This document shows positions 10,219 to 24,106 of a DNA stretch of 64,000 nt, one piece after another. Location of the stretch: positions 14,399,287 to 14,463,286 of the forward strand of contig CP136061.1 in the NCBI GenBank assembly GCA_032622095.1, read 5' to 3'. The position numbers and the translations under genes are program-made. Origin of the DNA: Siphonodentalium dalli. Lineage: Eukaryota; Mollusca; Scaphopoda; Gadilida; Siphonodentaliidae. The notes beneath the pieces are model-generated. The model saw only the letters and a program-made list of their open reading frames with translations. It ran no database searches and was not told where the DNA came from. Each line of letters opens with the position of its first letter. Position 1 is the first letter of the stretch.

Positions 10219-13200
10219 AATCACCTTATGTGAGTCCTCATGTCCTGGAGCAAAAACGGTCATAGTTAACTATCAAATCACCTTATAGAGCCGGCATGTA
10301 CTGGGACAAAAACGGTCATAGTTAACTATCAAATAACCTTATAGAGTCGGCATGTACTGGGGCAAAAACGGTCATAGTTAACTATCAAATCACCTTATAG
10401 AGTCGGCATGTACTGGGACAAAAACGGTCATAGTTAACTATCAAATCACCTTATAGAGTCGGCATGTACTGGGACAAAAACGGTCATAGTTAACTATCAA
10501 ATCACCTTATAGAGTCGGCATGTACTGGGACAAAAACGGTCATAGTTAACTATCAAATCACCTTATAGAGTCGGCATGTACTGGGACAAAAACGGTCATA
10601 GTTAACTATCAAATCACCTTATAGAGTCGGCATGTACTGGGACAAAAACGGTCATAGTTAACTATCAAATCACCTTATAGAGTCGGCATGTACTGGGACA
10701 AAAACGGTCATAGTTAACTATCAAATCACCTTATAGAGTCGGCATGTACTGGGACAAAAACGGTCATAGTTAACTATCAAATCACCTTATAGAGTCGGCA
10801 TGTACTGGGACAAAAACGGTCATAGTTAACTATCAAATCACCTTATAGAGTCGGCATGTACTGGGACAAAAACGGTCATAGTTAACTATCAAATCACCTT
10901 ATAGAGTCAGCATGTACTGGGACCAAAACGGTCATAGTTAACTATCAAATCACCTTATAGAGTCGGCATGTACTGGGACAAAAACGGTCATAGTTAACTA
11001 TCAAATCACCTTATAGAGTCGGCATGTACTGGGACAAAAACGGTCATAGTTAACTATCAAATCACCTTATAGAGTCGGCATGTACTGGGACAAAAACGGT
11101 CATAGTTAACTATCAAATCACCTTATAGAGTCGGCATGTACTGGGACAAAAACGGTCATAGTTAACTATCAAATCACCTTATAGAGTCGGCATGTACTGG
11201 GACAAAAACGGTCATAGTTAACTATCAAATCACCTTATAGAGTCGGCATGTACTGGGACAAAAACGGTCATAGTTAACTATCAAATCACCTTATAGAGTC
11301 GGCATGTACTGGGACAAAAACGGTCATAGTTAACTATCAAATCACCTTATAGAGTCGGCATGTACTGGGGCAAAAACGGTCATAGTTAACTATCAAATCA
11401 CCTTATAGAGTCGGCATGTACTGGTGCAAAAACGGTCATAGTTAACTATCAAATCACCTTATAGAGTCGGCATGTACTGGGACAAAAACGGTCATAGTTA
11501 ACTATCAAATCACCTTATAGAGTCAGCATGTACTGGGGCAAAAACGGTCATAGTTAACTATCAAATCACCTTATAGAGTCGGCATGTACTGGGGCAAAAA
11601 CGGTCATAGTTAACTATCAAATCACCTTATAGAGTCGGCATGTACTGGGACAAAAACGGTCATAGTTAACTATCAAATCACCTTATAGAGTCGGCATGTA
11701 CTGGGACAAAAACGGTCATAGTTAACTATCAAATCACCTTATAGAGCCGGCATGTACTGGGGCAAACACGGTCATAGTTAACTATCAAATCACCTTATAG
11801 AGTCAGCATGTACTGGGGCAAAAACGGTCATAGTTAACTATCAAATCACCTTATAGAGTCGGCATGTACTGGGGCAAAAACGGTCATAGTTAACTATCAA
11901 ATCACCTTATAGAGTCGGCATGTACTGGGACAAAAACGGTCATAGTTAACTATCAAATCACCTTATAGAGTCGGCATGTACTGGGACAAAAACGGTCATA
12001 GTTAACTATCAAATCACCTTATAGAGTCGGCATGTACTGGGACAAAAACGGTCATAGTTAACTATCAAATCACCTTATAGAGTCAGCATGTACTGGGGCA
12101 AAAACGGTCATAGTTAACTATCAAATCACCTTATAGAGTCGGCATGTACTGGGACAAAAACGGTCATAGTTAACTATCAAATCACCTTATAGAGTCAGCA
12201 TGTACTGGGACAAAAACGGTCATAGTTAACTATCAAATCACCTTATAGAGCCGGCATGTACTGGGACAAAAACGGTCATAGTTAACTATCAAATCACCTT
12301 ATAGAGTCAGCATGTACTGGGACAAAAACGGTCATAGTTAACTATCAAATCACCTTATAGAGTCAGCATGTACTGGGGCAAAAACGGTCATAGTTAACTA
12401 TCAAATCACCTTATAGAGTCGGCATGTACTGGGACAAAAACGGTCATAGTTAACTATCAAATCACCTTATAGAGCCGGCATGTACTGGGACAAAAACGGT
12501 CATAGTTAACTATCAAATCACCTTATAGAGTCGGCATGTACTGGGGCAAAAACGGTCATAGTTAACTATCAAATCACCTTATAGAGTCGGCATGTACTGG
12601 GACAAAAACGGTCATAGTTAACTATCAAATCACCTTATAGAGTCAGCATGTACTGGGGCAAAAACGGTCATAGTTAACTATCAAATCACCTTATAGAGTC
12701 AGCATGTACTGGGACAAACACGGTCATAGTTAACTATCAAATCACCTTATAGAGTCAGCATGTACTGGGACAAAAACGGTCATAGTTAACTATCAAATCA
12801 CCTTATAGAGTCAGCATGTACTGGGACAAAAACGGTCATAGTTAACTATCAAATCACCTTATAGAGTCAGCATGTACTGGGGCAAAAACGGTCATAGTTA
12901 ACTATCAAATCACCTTATAGAGTCGGCATGTACTGGGGCAAAAACGATCATAGTTAACTATCAAATCACCTTATAGAGTCAGCATGTACTGGGACAAAAA
13001 CGGTCATAGTTAACTATCAAATCACCTTATAGAGTCAGCATGTACTGGGACAAAAACGGTCATAGTTAACTATCAAATCACCTTATAGAGTCAGCATGTA
13101 CTGGGACAAACACGGTCATAGTTAACTATCAAATCACCTTATAGAGTCAGCATGTACTGGGACAAACACGGTCATAGTTAACTATCAAATCACCTTATAG

Positions 13201-16200
13201 AGTCGGCATGTACTGGGACAAAAACGGTCATAGTTAACTATCAAATCACCTTATAGAGTCAGCATGTACTGGGGCAAAAACGGTCATAGTTAACTATCAA
13301 ATCACCTTATAGAGTCGGCATGTACTGGGGCAAAAACGGTCATAGTTAACTATCAAATCACCTTATAGAGTCAGCATGTACTGGGGCAAAAACGGTCATA
13401 GTTAACTATCAAATCACCTTATAGAGTCGGCATGTACTGGGGCAAAAACGTTCATAGTTAACTATCAAATCACCTTATAGAGTCGGCATGTACTGGGACA
13501 AAAACGGTCATAGTTAACTATCAAATCACCTTATAGAGTCGGCATGTACTGGGACAAAAACGGTCATAGTTAACTATCAAATCACCTTATAGAGTCAGCA
13601 TGTACTGGGGCAAAAACGGTCATAGTTAACTATCAAATCACCTTATAGAGTCAGCATGTACTGGGGCAAAAACGGTCATAGTTAACTATCAAATCACCTT
13701 ATAGAGTCAGCATGTACTGGGGCAAAAACGGTCATAGTTAACTATCAAATCACCTTATAGAGTCAGCATGTACTGGGGCAAAAACGGTCATAGTTAACTA
13801 TCAAATCACCTTATAGAGTCGGCATGTACTGGGACAAACACGGTCATAGTTAACTATCAAATCACCTTATAGAGCCGGCATGTACTGGGACAAACACGGT
13901 CATAGTTAACTATCAAATCACCTTATAGAGTCAGCATGTACTGTGACAAAAACGGTCATAGTTAACTATCAAATCACCTTATAGAGTCGGCATGTACTGG
14001 GACAAACAAGGTCATAGTTAACTATCAAATCACCTTATAGAGTCAGCATGTACTGGGGCAAAAACGGTCATAGTTAACTATCAAATCACCTTATAGAGTC
14101 GGCATGTACTGGGACAAACACGGTCATAGTTAACTATCAAATCACCTTATAGAGTCGGCATGTACTGGGACAAAAACGGTCATAGTTAACTATCAAATCA
14201 CCTTATAGAGTCAGCATGTACTGGGGCAAAAACGGTCATAGTTAACTATCAAATCACCTTATAGAGTCGGCATGTACTGGGACAAACACGGTCATAGTTA
14301 ACTATCAAATCACCTTATAGAGTCAGCATGTACTGGGGCAAAAACGGTCATAGTTAACTATCAAATCACCTTATAGAGTCAGCATGTACTGGGGCAAAAA
14401 CGGTCATAGTTAACTATCAAATCACCTTATAGAGTCAGCATGTACTGGGGCAAAAACGGTCATAGTTAACTATCAAATCACCTTATAGAGACAGCATGTA
14501 CTGGGGCAAAAACGGTCATAGTTAACTATCAAATCACCTTATAGAGTCGGCATGTACTGGGACAAAAACGGTCATAGTTAACTATCAAATCACCTTATAG
14601 AGTCGGCATGTACTGGGACAAACACGGTCATAGTTAACTATCAAATCACCTTATAGAGTCGGCATGTACTGGGACAAAAACGGTCATAGTTAACTATCAA
14701 ATCACCTTATAGAGTCGGCATGTACTGGGACAAAAACGGTCATAGTTAACTATCAAATCACCTTATAGAGTCGGAATGTACTGGGGCAAAAACGGTCATA
14801 GTTAACTATCAAATCACCTTATAGAGTCAGCATGTACTGGGACAAAAACGGTCATAGTTAACTATCAAATCACCTTATAGAGCCGGCATGTACTGGGGCA
14901 AACACGGTCATAGTTAACTATCAAATCACCTTATAGAGTCGGAATGTACTGGGGCAAACACGGTCATAGTTAACTATCAAATCACCTTATAGAGTCAGCA
15001 TGTACTGGGACAAAAACGGTCATAGTTAACTATCAAATCACCTTATAGAGTCAGCATGTACTGGGACAAAAACGGTCATAGTTAACTATCAAATCACCTT
15101 ATAGAGTCGGCATGTACTGGGGCAAAAACGGTCATAGTTAACTATCAAATCACCTTATAGAGTCGGCATGTACTGGGGCAAAAACGGTCATAGTTAACTA
15201 TCAAATCACCTTATAGAGTCGGAATGTACTGGGGCAAACACGGTCATAGTTAACTATCAAATCACCTTATAGAGTCAGCATGTACTGGGGCAAACACGGT
15301 CATAGTTAACTATCAAATCATCTTATAGAGTCAGCATGTACTGGGACAAACAAGGTCATAGTTAACTATCAAATCACCTTATAGAGCCGGCATGTACTGG
15401 GACAAACAAGGTCATAGTTAACTATCAAATCACCTTATAGAGTCAGCATGTACTGGGACAAAAACGTTCATAGTTAACTATCAAATCACCTTATAGAGTC
15501 GGCATGTACTGGGGCAAAAACGGTCATAGTTAACTATCAAATCACCTTATAGAGCCGGCATGTACTGGGGCAAAAACGGTCATAGTTAACTATCAAATCA
15601 CCTTATAGAGTCAGCATGTACTGGGGCAAAAACGGTCATAGTTAACTATCAAATCACCTTATAGAGTCGGCATGTACTGGGGCAAAAACGGTCATAGTTA
15701 ACTATAAATCACCTTATAGAGTCGGCATGTACTGGGGCAAAAACGTTCATAGTTAACTATCAAATCACCTTATAGAGTCAGCATGTACTGGGACAAAAAC
15801 GGTCATAGTTAACTATCAAATCACCTTATAGAGTCAGCATGTACTGGGGCAAAAACGGTCATAGTTAACTATCAAATCACCTTATAGAGTCAGCATGTAC
15901 TGGGGCAAAAACGGTCATAGTTAACTATCAAATCACCTTATAGAGTCAGCATGTACTGGGACAAAAACGGTCATAGTTAACTATCAAATCACCTTATAGA
16001 GTCAGCATGTACTGGGACAAAAACGGTCATAGTTAACTATCAAATCACCTTATAGAGTCAGCATGTACTGGGGCAAAAACGGTCATAGTTAACTATCAAA
16101 TCACCTTATAGAGTCAGCATGTACTGGGACAAAAACGGTCATAGTTAACTATCAAATCACCTTATAGAGTCGGCATGTACTGGGACAAAAACGGTCATAG

Positions 16201-19200
16201 TTAACTATCAAATCACCTTATAGAGTCAGCATGTACTGGGACAAAAACGGTCATAGTTAACTATCAAATCACCTTATAGAGTCGGCATGTACTGGGACAA
16301 ACACGGTCATAGTTAACTATCAAATCACCTTATAGAGTCAGCATGTACTGGGACAAAAACGGTCATAGTTAACTATCAAATCACCTTATAGAGCCGGCAT
16401 GTACTGGGACAAAAACGGTCATAGTTAACTATCAAATCACCTTATAGAGTCGGCATGTACTGGGGCAAAAACGGTCATAGTTAACTATCAAATCACCTTA
16501 TAGAGTCAGCATGTACTGGGACAAAATCAGTCATAGTTAACTATCAAATCACCTTATAGAGTCAGCATGTACTGGGGCAAAAACGGTCATAGTTAACTAT
16601 CAAATCACCTGATAGAGTCGGCATGTACTGGGACAAAAACGGTCATAGTTAACTATCAAATCACCTTATAGAGTCGGCATGTACTGGGGCAAAAACGGTC
16701 ATAGTTAACTATCAAATCACCTTATAGAGTCAGCATGTACTGGTCCAAAAACGGTCATAGTTAACTATCAAATCACCTTATAGAGTCGGCATGTACTGGG
16801 GCAAAAACGGTCATAGTTAACTATCAAATCACCTTATAGAGTCAGCATGTACTGGGACAAAAACAGTCATAGTTAACTATCAAATCACCTTATAGAGTCA
16901 GCATGTACTGGGGCAAAAACGGTCATAGTTAACTATCAAATCACCTTATAGAGTCAGCATGTACTGGGACAAAAACGGTCATAGTTAACTATCAAATCAC
17001 CTTATAGAGTCGGCATGTACTGGGACAAAAACGTTCATAGTTAACTATCAAATCACCTTATAGAGTCAGCATGTACTGGGGCAAAAACGGTCATAGTTAA
17101 CTATCAAATCACCTTATAGAGTCAGCATGTACTGGGACAAACAAGGTCATAGTTAACTATCAAATCACCTTATAGAGTCGGCATGTACTGGGACAAAAAC
17201 GTTCATAGTTAACTATCAAATCACCTTATAGAGTCAGCATGTACTGGGGCAAAAACGGTCATAGTTAACTATCAAATCACCTTATAGAGTCAGCATGTAC
17301 TGGGACAAAAACAGTCATAGTTAACTATCAAATCACCTTATAGAGTCAGCATGTACTGGGACAAAAACAGTCATAGTTAACTATCAAATCACCTTATAGA
17401 GTCAGCATGTACTGGGACAAAAACGGTCATAGTTAACTATCAAATCACCTTATAGAGTCGGCATGTACTGGGGCAAAAACGGTCATAGTTAACTATCAAA
17501 TCACCTTATAGAGTCAGCATGTACTGGGACAAAAACAGTCATAGTTAACTATCAAATCACCTTATAGAGTCAGCATGTACTGGGGCAAAAACAGTCATAG
17601 TTAACTATCAAATCACCTTATAGAGTCGGCATGTACTGGGGCAAAAACGGTCATAGTTAACTATCAAATCACCTTATAGAGTCGGCATGTACTGGGGCAA
17701 AAACAGTCATAGTTAACTATCAAATCACCTTATAGAGTCAGCATGTACTGGGGCAAAAACGGTCATAGTTAACTATCAAATCACCTTATAGAGTCAGCAT
17801 GTACTGGGACAAAAACGGTCATAGTTAACTATCAAATCACCTTATAGAGTCAGCATGTACTGGGACAAAAACGGTCATAGTTAACTATCAAATCACCTTA
17901 TAGAGTCAGCATGTACTGGGACAAAAACGGTCATAGTTAACTATCAAATCACCTTATAGAGTCGGCATGTACTGGGGCAAAAACGGTCATAGTTAACTAT
18001 CAAATCACCTTATAGAGTCAGCATGTACTGGGACAAAAACAGTCATAGTTAACTATCAAATCACCTTATAGAGTCAGCATGTACTGGGGCAAAAACGGTC
18101 ATAGTTAACTATCAAATCACCTTATAGAGTCAGCATGTACTGGGACAAAAACGGTCATAGTTAACTATCAAATCACCTTATAGAGTCGGCATGTACTGGG
18201 ACAAAAACGGTCATAGTTAACTATCAAATCACCTTATAGAGTCGGCATGTACTGGGACAAACAAGGTCATAGTTAACTATCAAATCACCTTATAGAGTCA
18301 GCATGTACTGGGGCAAAAACGGTCATATTTAACTATCAAATCACCTTATAGAGTCGGCATGTACTGGGACAAACACGGTCATAGTTAACTATCAAATCAC
18401 CTTATAGAGTCAGCATGTACTGGGACAAAAACGGTCATAGTTAACTATCAAATCACCTTATAGAGCCGGCATGTACTGGGACAAAAACGGTCATAGTTAA
18501 CTATCAAATCACCTTATAGAGTCGGCATGTACTGGGGCAAAAACGGTCATAGTTAACTATCAAATCACCTTATAGAGTCAGCATGTACTGGGACAAAAAC
18601 AGTCATAGTTAACTATCAAATCACCTTATAGAGTCAGCATGTACTGGGGCAAAAACGGTCATAGTTAACTATCAAATCACCTTATAGAGCCGGCATGTAC
18701 TGGGGCAAAAACAGTCATAGTTAACTATCAAATCACCTTATAGAGTCAGCATGTACTGGGGCAAAAACGGTCATAGTTAACTATCAAATCACCTTATAGA
18801 GTCAGCATGTACTGGGGCAAAAACGGTCATAGTTAACTATCAGATCACCTTATAGAGTCAGCATGTACTGGGGCAAAAACGGTCATAGTTAACTATCAAA
18901 TCACCTTATAGAGTCGGCATGTACTGGGACAAAAACAGTCATAGTTAACTATCAAATCACCTTATAGAGCCGGCATGTACTGGGGCAAAAACGGTCATAG
19001 TTAACTATCAGATCACCTTATAGAGTCAGCATGTACTGGGGCAAAAACGGTCATAGTTAACTATCAAATCACCTTATAGAGTCAGCATGTACTGGGGCAA
19101 AAACGGTCATAGTTAACTATCAGATCACCTTATAGAGTCAGCATGTACTGGGGCAAAAACGGTCATAGTTAACTATCAAATCACCTTATAGAGTCAGCAT

Positions 19201-20971
19201 GTACTGGGGCAAAAACGGTCATAGTTAACTATCAAATCACCTTATAGAGCCGGCATGTACTGGGACAAAAACGGTCATAGTTAACTATCAAATCACCTTA
19301 TAGAGTCAGCATGTACTGGGACAAACAAGGTCATAGTTAACTATCAAATCACCTTATAGAGTCAGCATGTACTGGGGCAAACAAGGTCATAGTTAACTAT
19401 CAAATCACCTTATAGAGTCAGCATGTACTGGGGCAAACAAGGTCATAGTTAACTATCAAATCACCTTATAGAGTCAGCATGTACTGGGGCAAACAAGGTC
19501 ATAGTTAACTATCAAATCACCTTATAGAGTCAGCATGTACTGGGGCAAACAAGGTCATAGTTAACTATCAAATCACCTTATAGAGTCAGCATGTACTGGG
19601 GCAAACAAGGTCATAGTTAACTATCAAATCACCTTATAGAGTCAGCATGTACTGGGGCAAACAAGGTCATAGTTAACTATCAAATCACCTTATAGAGTCA
19701 GCATGTACTGGGGCAAAAACGGTCATAGTTAACTATCAGATCACCTTATAGAGTCGGCATGTACTGGGACAAAAATGGTCATAGTTAACTATCAAATCAC
19801 CTTATAGAGTCAGCATGTACTGGGGCAAACAAGGTCATAGTTAACTATCAAATCACCTTATAGAGTCAGCATGTACTGGGACAAAAACGGTCATAGTTAA
19901 CTATCAAATCACCTTATAGAGTCGGCATGTACTGGGGCAAAAACGGTCATAGTTAACTATCACATCACCTTATAGAGTCAGCATGTACTGGGGCAAAAAC
20001 GGTCATAGTTAACTATCAAATCACCTTATAGAGTCGGCATGTACTGGGACAAAAACAGTCATAGTTAACTATCAAATCACCTTATAGAGCCGGCATGTAC
20101 TGGGGCAAAAACGGTCATAGTTAACTATCAGATCACCTTATAGAGTCAGCATGTACTGGGGCAAAAACGGTCATAGTTAACTATCAAATCACCTTATAGA
20201 GTCAGCATGTACTGGGGCAAAAACGGTCATAGTTAACTATCAGATCACCTTATAGAGTCAGCATGTACTGGGGCAAAAACGGTCATAGTTAACTATCAAA
20301 TCACCTTATAGAGTCGGCATGTACTGGGACAAAAACAGTCATAGTTAACTATCAAATCACCTTATAGAGCCGGCATGTACTGGGGCAAAAACAGTCATAG
20401 TTAACTATCAAATCACCTTATAGAGTCAGCATGTACTGGGGCAAAAACGGTCATAGTTAACTATCAAATCACCTTATAGAGCCGGCATGTACTGGGACAA
20501 AAACGGTCATAGTTAACTATCAAATCACCTTATAGAGTCAGCATGTACTGGGACAAAAACGGTCATAGTTAACTATCAAATCACCTTATAGAGTCGGCAT
20601 GTACTGGGACAAAAACGGTCATAGTTAACTATCAAATCACCTTATAGAGTCGGCATGTACTGGGACAAAAACGGTCATAGTTAACTATCAACTCACCTTA
20701 TAGAGTCAGCATGTACTGGGGCAAAAACGGTCATAGTTAACTATCAAATCACCTTATAGAGTCGGCATGTACTGGGACAAAAACGGTCATAGTTAACTAT
20801 CAAATCACCTTATAGAGTCAGCATGTACTGGGGCAAAAACGGTCATAGTTAACTATCAAATCACCTTATAGAGTCAGCATGTACTGGGACAAAAACGGTC
20901 ATAGTTAACTATCAAATCACCTTATAGAGTCGGCATGTACTGGGGCAAAAACGGTCATAGTTAACTATCAC
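10219..20971 (+). repeat. 56-bp satellite array, about 192 units (10.7 kb)
   Basis: Unit of 56 bp: ATCACCTTATAGAGTCGGCA, then TGTACTGGGACAAAAACGGT, then CATAGTTAACTATCAA. The first unit (about 10219-10275) is diverged (TATGTGAGTCCTCATGTCCT) and marks the left edge. The right edge is abrupt, at TATCACATTTCATT near 20971. Variation concentrates at a few sites: TCGGC/TCAGC/CCGGC, GGGACA/GGGGCA, AAAACGG/AAACACGG/AAACAAGG, and ACGG/ACAG/ACGT. The left 1 kb is nearly pure TCGGC...GGGACA, and mixed types follow. One unit near 15700 lacks one base. The palindrome TAGTTAACTA lies in each unit. All frames contain stops, so it is not coding. Three units make 168 bp, close to a nucleosome repeat. Confidence 0.98.
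18841..20340 (+). repeat. 20-unit (1,120-bp) higher-order repeat inside the satellite
   Basis: The series of diagnostic variants from about 18850 to 19150 (CAGATCACC, TCGGC+ACAGTC, CCGGC, CAGATCACC, CAGATCACC) reappears in the same order at about 19970-20270, offset 1,120 bp = 20 x 56. The first position carries CACATC instead of CAGATC. Confidence 0.85.
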
Positions 20972-21330
20972 ATTTCATTTTGGTTTTGAACCTCAAACCA
21001 CACATGTAAATTCTCGACTGTGTCATGTTCAGGAATCGAAATGAGTTAATAACATGTCATGTGAATGAAATGCTTTTTTATAAACAATTTAACCCTTCAA
21101 TGACTGGAGCTTCCTGTATGTACTTTTCCGAACCCCCTCTGCCAATGCATTATGCATACTTATGGACCCTCTCATATATAATATGATACATTGGCCTAAC
21201 AATATTTACCGTGACATTGTAAGCCAGAGCATTATCTTAAGCATGCGAGTTTCCATGTGGGAGACTCACGTACACAAGTTATTATACTGTCACAAGATAT
21301 GTAACCCTGTACCCAACAGAACGGCCCTGT
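20972..21330. other. no gene seen; decayed hairpin
   Basis: Unique sequence after the satellite. A degenerate relative of the P-element hairpin (GCCAATGCATTATGCATACT ... ATACATTGGCCTAACAA) lies at 21142-21200. Confidence 0.5.
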
Positions 21331-21546
21331 GCCAATGCATTCTCTTATATATGCGAATCGACCATAGGTCGCCTCGCATATATAAGAGAATGCATTGGCT
21401 TAACACATTAAAATTTATAAAATTGTTAAAGAATGTAAGAAAAATGGTAAAAAGTGTTAAAAAAAGATTTTTGTTATGCCAATGCATTCTCTTATATATG
21501 CGAGGCGACCTATGGTCGACTCGCATATATAAGAGAATGCATTGTC
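21331..21546. mobile_element. palindrome element P, copy B (short)
   Basis: Two 69-bp hairpins, 21331-21399 and 21478-21546, in mirror orientation: the first centre reads GAATCGACCATAGGTCGCC, the second GGCGACCTATGGTCGACTC. CCCTGT precedes and CACAGGG follows. The middle is only about 78 bp of A/T-rich sequence, so the internal GGGGCTC module is absent. The outer TGTGACC termini are not seen. Confidence 0.75.
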
Positions 21547-21559
21547 ACAGGGCATAACT

Positions 21560-22030
21560 GTAACTATCACAATGTGGTCAAGGAGCCGGTTCCAATGATA
21601 TCCATATTTGTATGGTTCTATTGAGACAGACCGAAGATATTTTAGGCTGTTGAAGCTTTATTTGGCCGGTTTTGGCCGGTTTGTTGGGTAAAGGGTTAAT
21701 CGCGCTCAAATGTTCAGAGACACATTGCGATAGTATTTACTAGTTCCCTGTTGGCCCCTTTTCTGTAGTCGTTTCACGGTGTCATAGTTAGACGTGTGAA
21801 TGTTATTGACGTTTCCTTTGTCAGACTGACCATTCATGTCGGCGTTCATACGGCATTCGGGGGGGGGTGGCATATCGTGTGATATAGTGATACGTGTGTA
21901 TGGTGTCAGTGTTATACCACTGTCAGTCAGTAACATCATATCATGTTTTAAAGTCATGTTTTAAGTCATGTTTCAAAGCCTACTGTCAACTATAGTCACA
22001 GAGGAACATCTAACACACACATGTATAATA
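21560..22030. other. no gene seen
   Basis: AT-rich; includes TTTGGCCGGTTTTGGCCGGTT at 21661-21681 and a GGGGGGG run at 21861. Nothing coding is recognised. Confidence 0.5.
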
Positions 22031-22036
22031 AAAAAC

Positions 22037-22268
22037 ATCCATTACCCTGCAGGGAGCCCCACACATATATAGAAGCATATAGAAGAGTGTCGTCTGCTTA
22101 TTTTTGTCTGGGGCTCTGCATGGGTGAAATTATAAAACTGTTAAAGAATACAAGAACAAATTATTAAAATTGTAAAAAATTGTTAGGCCAATGCATTCTC
22201 TTATATATGCGAGGCGACCTATGGTCGACTCGCATTATTATTATATAAGAGAATGCATTGGCACAGGG
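22037..22268. mobile_element. palindrome element P, copy C (right half only)
   Basis: Starts at the internal module CCCTGCAGGGAGCCCCACAC and includes GTCTGGGGCTCTG, the A/T-rich spacer TTATTAAAATTGTAAAAA and one hairpin (about 22190-22262). That hairpin's second arm carries an inserted TTATTA. The left hairpin and both termini are missing. Confidence 0.7.
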
Positions 22269-23190
22269 TAAACAATATGTAGACGGTGGCAATCTTCACA
22301 TTTTCAGGTCACGGCATATCGTGATATATAAATGTATGCGACTGGTGGTGGCATTGCCACTGTATGGGGATTATGCAAGTCATATCAATATATGTACATG
22401 TATATGACGTGGTAACGGCGTTGCCATCGTCAGTCAGGTCACAGAAGCGGTTGATATGTATGTTGATGGCATTGGTGTCCATGCACTGGCAGCCATGTCA
22501 CAGAGACGAGGTCACAGTGACTGCCGGCAGTCCGATTATATCCAGTCTAATCCGATTGTGATCGAGCTCTCTAAAGCCTGGGTCGATGACGAGGGGAGTG
22601 TGTATTCAATCAAATGTGTTGCGATGGGTTGTCTGGCGATGATTGCATAAGTCCCTCTCATTTATGATATTCAGGTTAGGAGTTTAATTGTACTAAGCTC
22701 TGTGTTTTCATGCTGCGGGATAAAAACAGGACCCAGTCAAGTGTACACGGTGTTAATATTCTTATTGTATCTTAGTCTTATTCTTATCATATATCGCATA
22801 ATTACGATCACTTTTTATCAGATCTGGATATTCCTAAATATATATATATATACAATAGCCATATGTAGCTATTGTAGCTACATCTGGCTATTGATGATGG
22901 ATGAATCTGGTTGAAGAGAGATAACCCAATCCAACAAATAATCAAGAACATGATTTGATAATACTCTTAGTAAATTATTGTTTGCTATGTTCATGCATAA
23001 TTAACAAAATATTCCAATATTGTTACTTTTTCATGACAAATGTACCTAAATAGAAGAATAAGATTAGATTATATATGGACGGATCTGAGTCCCATATCAC
23101 ATAACATAACCAATAATTAAACAGATGCATGTGTTTAGCTATGCTTCTCTGATATTCCGCAAGCTGGTGCAACCGAAATGTCATCGGCAG
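22269..23190. other. no gene seen
   Basis: Mostly AT-rich unique sequence. A small inverted repeat around GTAGCTACAATAGCTAC-like words occurs at 22850-22895 and again at 23497-23535. Confidence 0.5.
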
Positions 23191-23191
23191 T

Positions 23192-23420
23192 GATTTCATA
23201 AGTTGTAACAACATAACACCCCTTATCATTAGTTGTAACAACATAACACCCCTCATACTTAGTAACAACATAACACCCCTCATACTTAGTAACAACATAA
23301 CACCCCTCATACTTAGTAACAACATAATACCCCTCATACTTAGTAACAACATAATACCCCTCATACTTAGTAACAACATAATACCCCTCATACTTAGTAA
23401 CAACATAATACCCCTCACTC
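23192..23420 (+). repeat. 27-bp minisatellite, about 8 units
   Basis: Unit CCCCTCATACTTAGTAACAA-CATAA[C/T]A. The proximal units carry AACACC and the distal units AATACC, so the variant changes once along the array. Because 27 is a multiple of 3, minus-strand frames show 9-residue repeats (MRGIMLLLS; KYEGYYVVT); I see no reason to call them genes. Confidence 0.9.
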
Positions 23421-24100
23421 ACCCTTAGTTGCAACAGCTCGCGGTAATGCATGCATGCAATGCAGATTGGTAAAATAATGTTTTACGATAGTCAAATGTA
23501 GCTACAATAGATACACATAGCTATTGTAGCTATAGTTGGTATTGTCAGACCTGTTTCTGGTGAAGTCCGAATATTTCCCTAAAATTTATTCAGTCGTTAT
23601 CCCCGTACTGCATATTAACCCCTTGGTTACCCTTTATTTACCCTTTGTGGAGCCGCATACGGAGAACAATGCACTGGTAAATGTCGTCTGATTGGGTCAA
23701 TGTTAGGCACCATATGGGAGTGTTATGTAACCCTTTCATGGCGGGAGCAGCGGTGGTGCATACTTAAATATACATAGCTGTCTGACTGCTGTCGTCTGCT
23801 TGTTTCCTGCTGAATAATATGTCTAACTATTAAGCAACCATTGTGGAATGTTGCACGAACGTCGTTTGGAAATATACATAGCTGTCTGACTGCTGTCGTC
23901 TGCTTGTTTCCTGCAGGAGAATATGTTCTGCCCTTGACGCATATACTAATAGTTGGCTATACTTAGTGGGAGCAGTTATTTGTATTCTTGTGGTGAACCA
24001 TACATTATGATGTCACATTGGATGTCCGTTAGTCCAAGATGGGAGGTCTAACACCAGTCCTAACTTGCAGCGAACTGCTGCCAAATCTTAATTGTGATGA
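23421..24100. other. no gene seen; local duplication
   Basis: The block AAATATACATAGCTGTCTGA-CTGCTGTCGTCTGCTTG occurs at about 23766 and again near 23871. An X-like fragment (GAACAATGCACTGGTAAATG and GTCGTCTGATTGGGTC) lies at 23660-23700. Confidence 0.5.
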
Positions 24101-24106
24101 CATATA

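Noticed and set aside
10219-20971. Possible CRISPR-like array
   Set aside because: Units are contiguous 56-bp copies with no unique spacers, and the genome context is eukaryotic.
10219-20971. Centromeric satellite with CENP-B box
   Set aside because: No TTCG....A..CGGG-type box is present in the unit; a centromeric role cannot be claimed from sequence.
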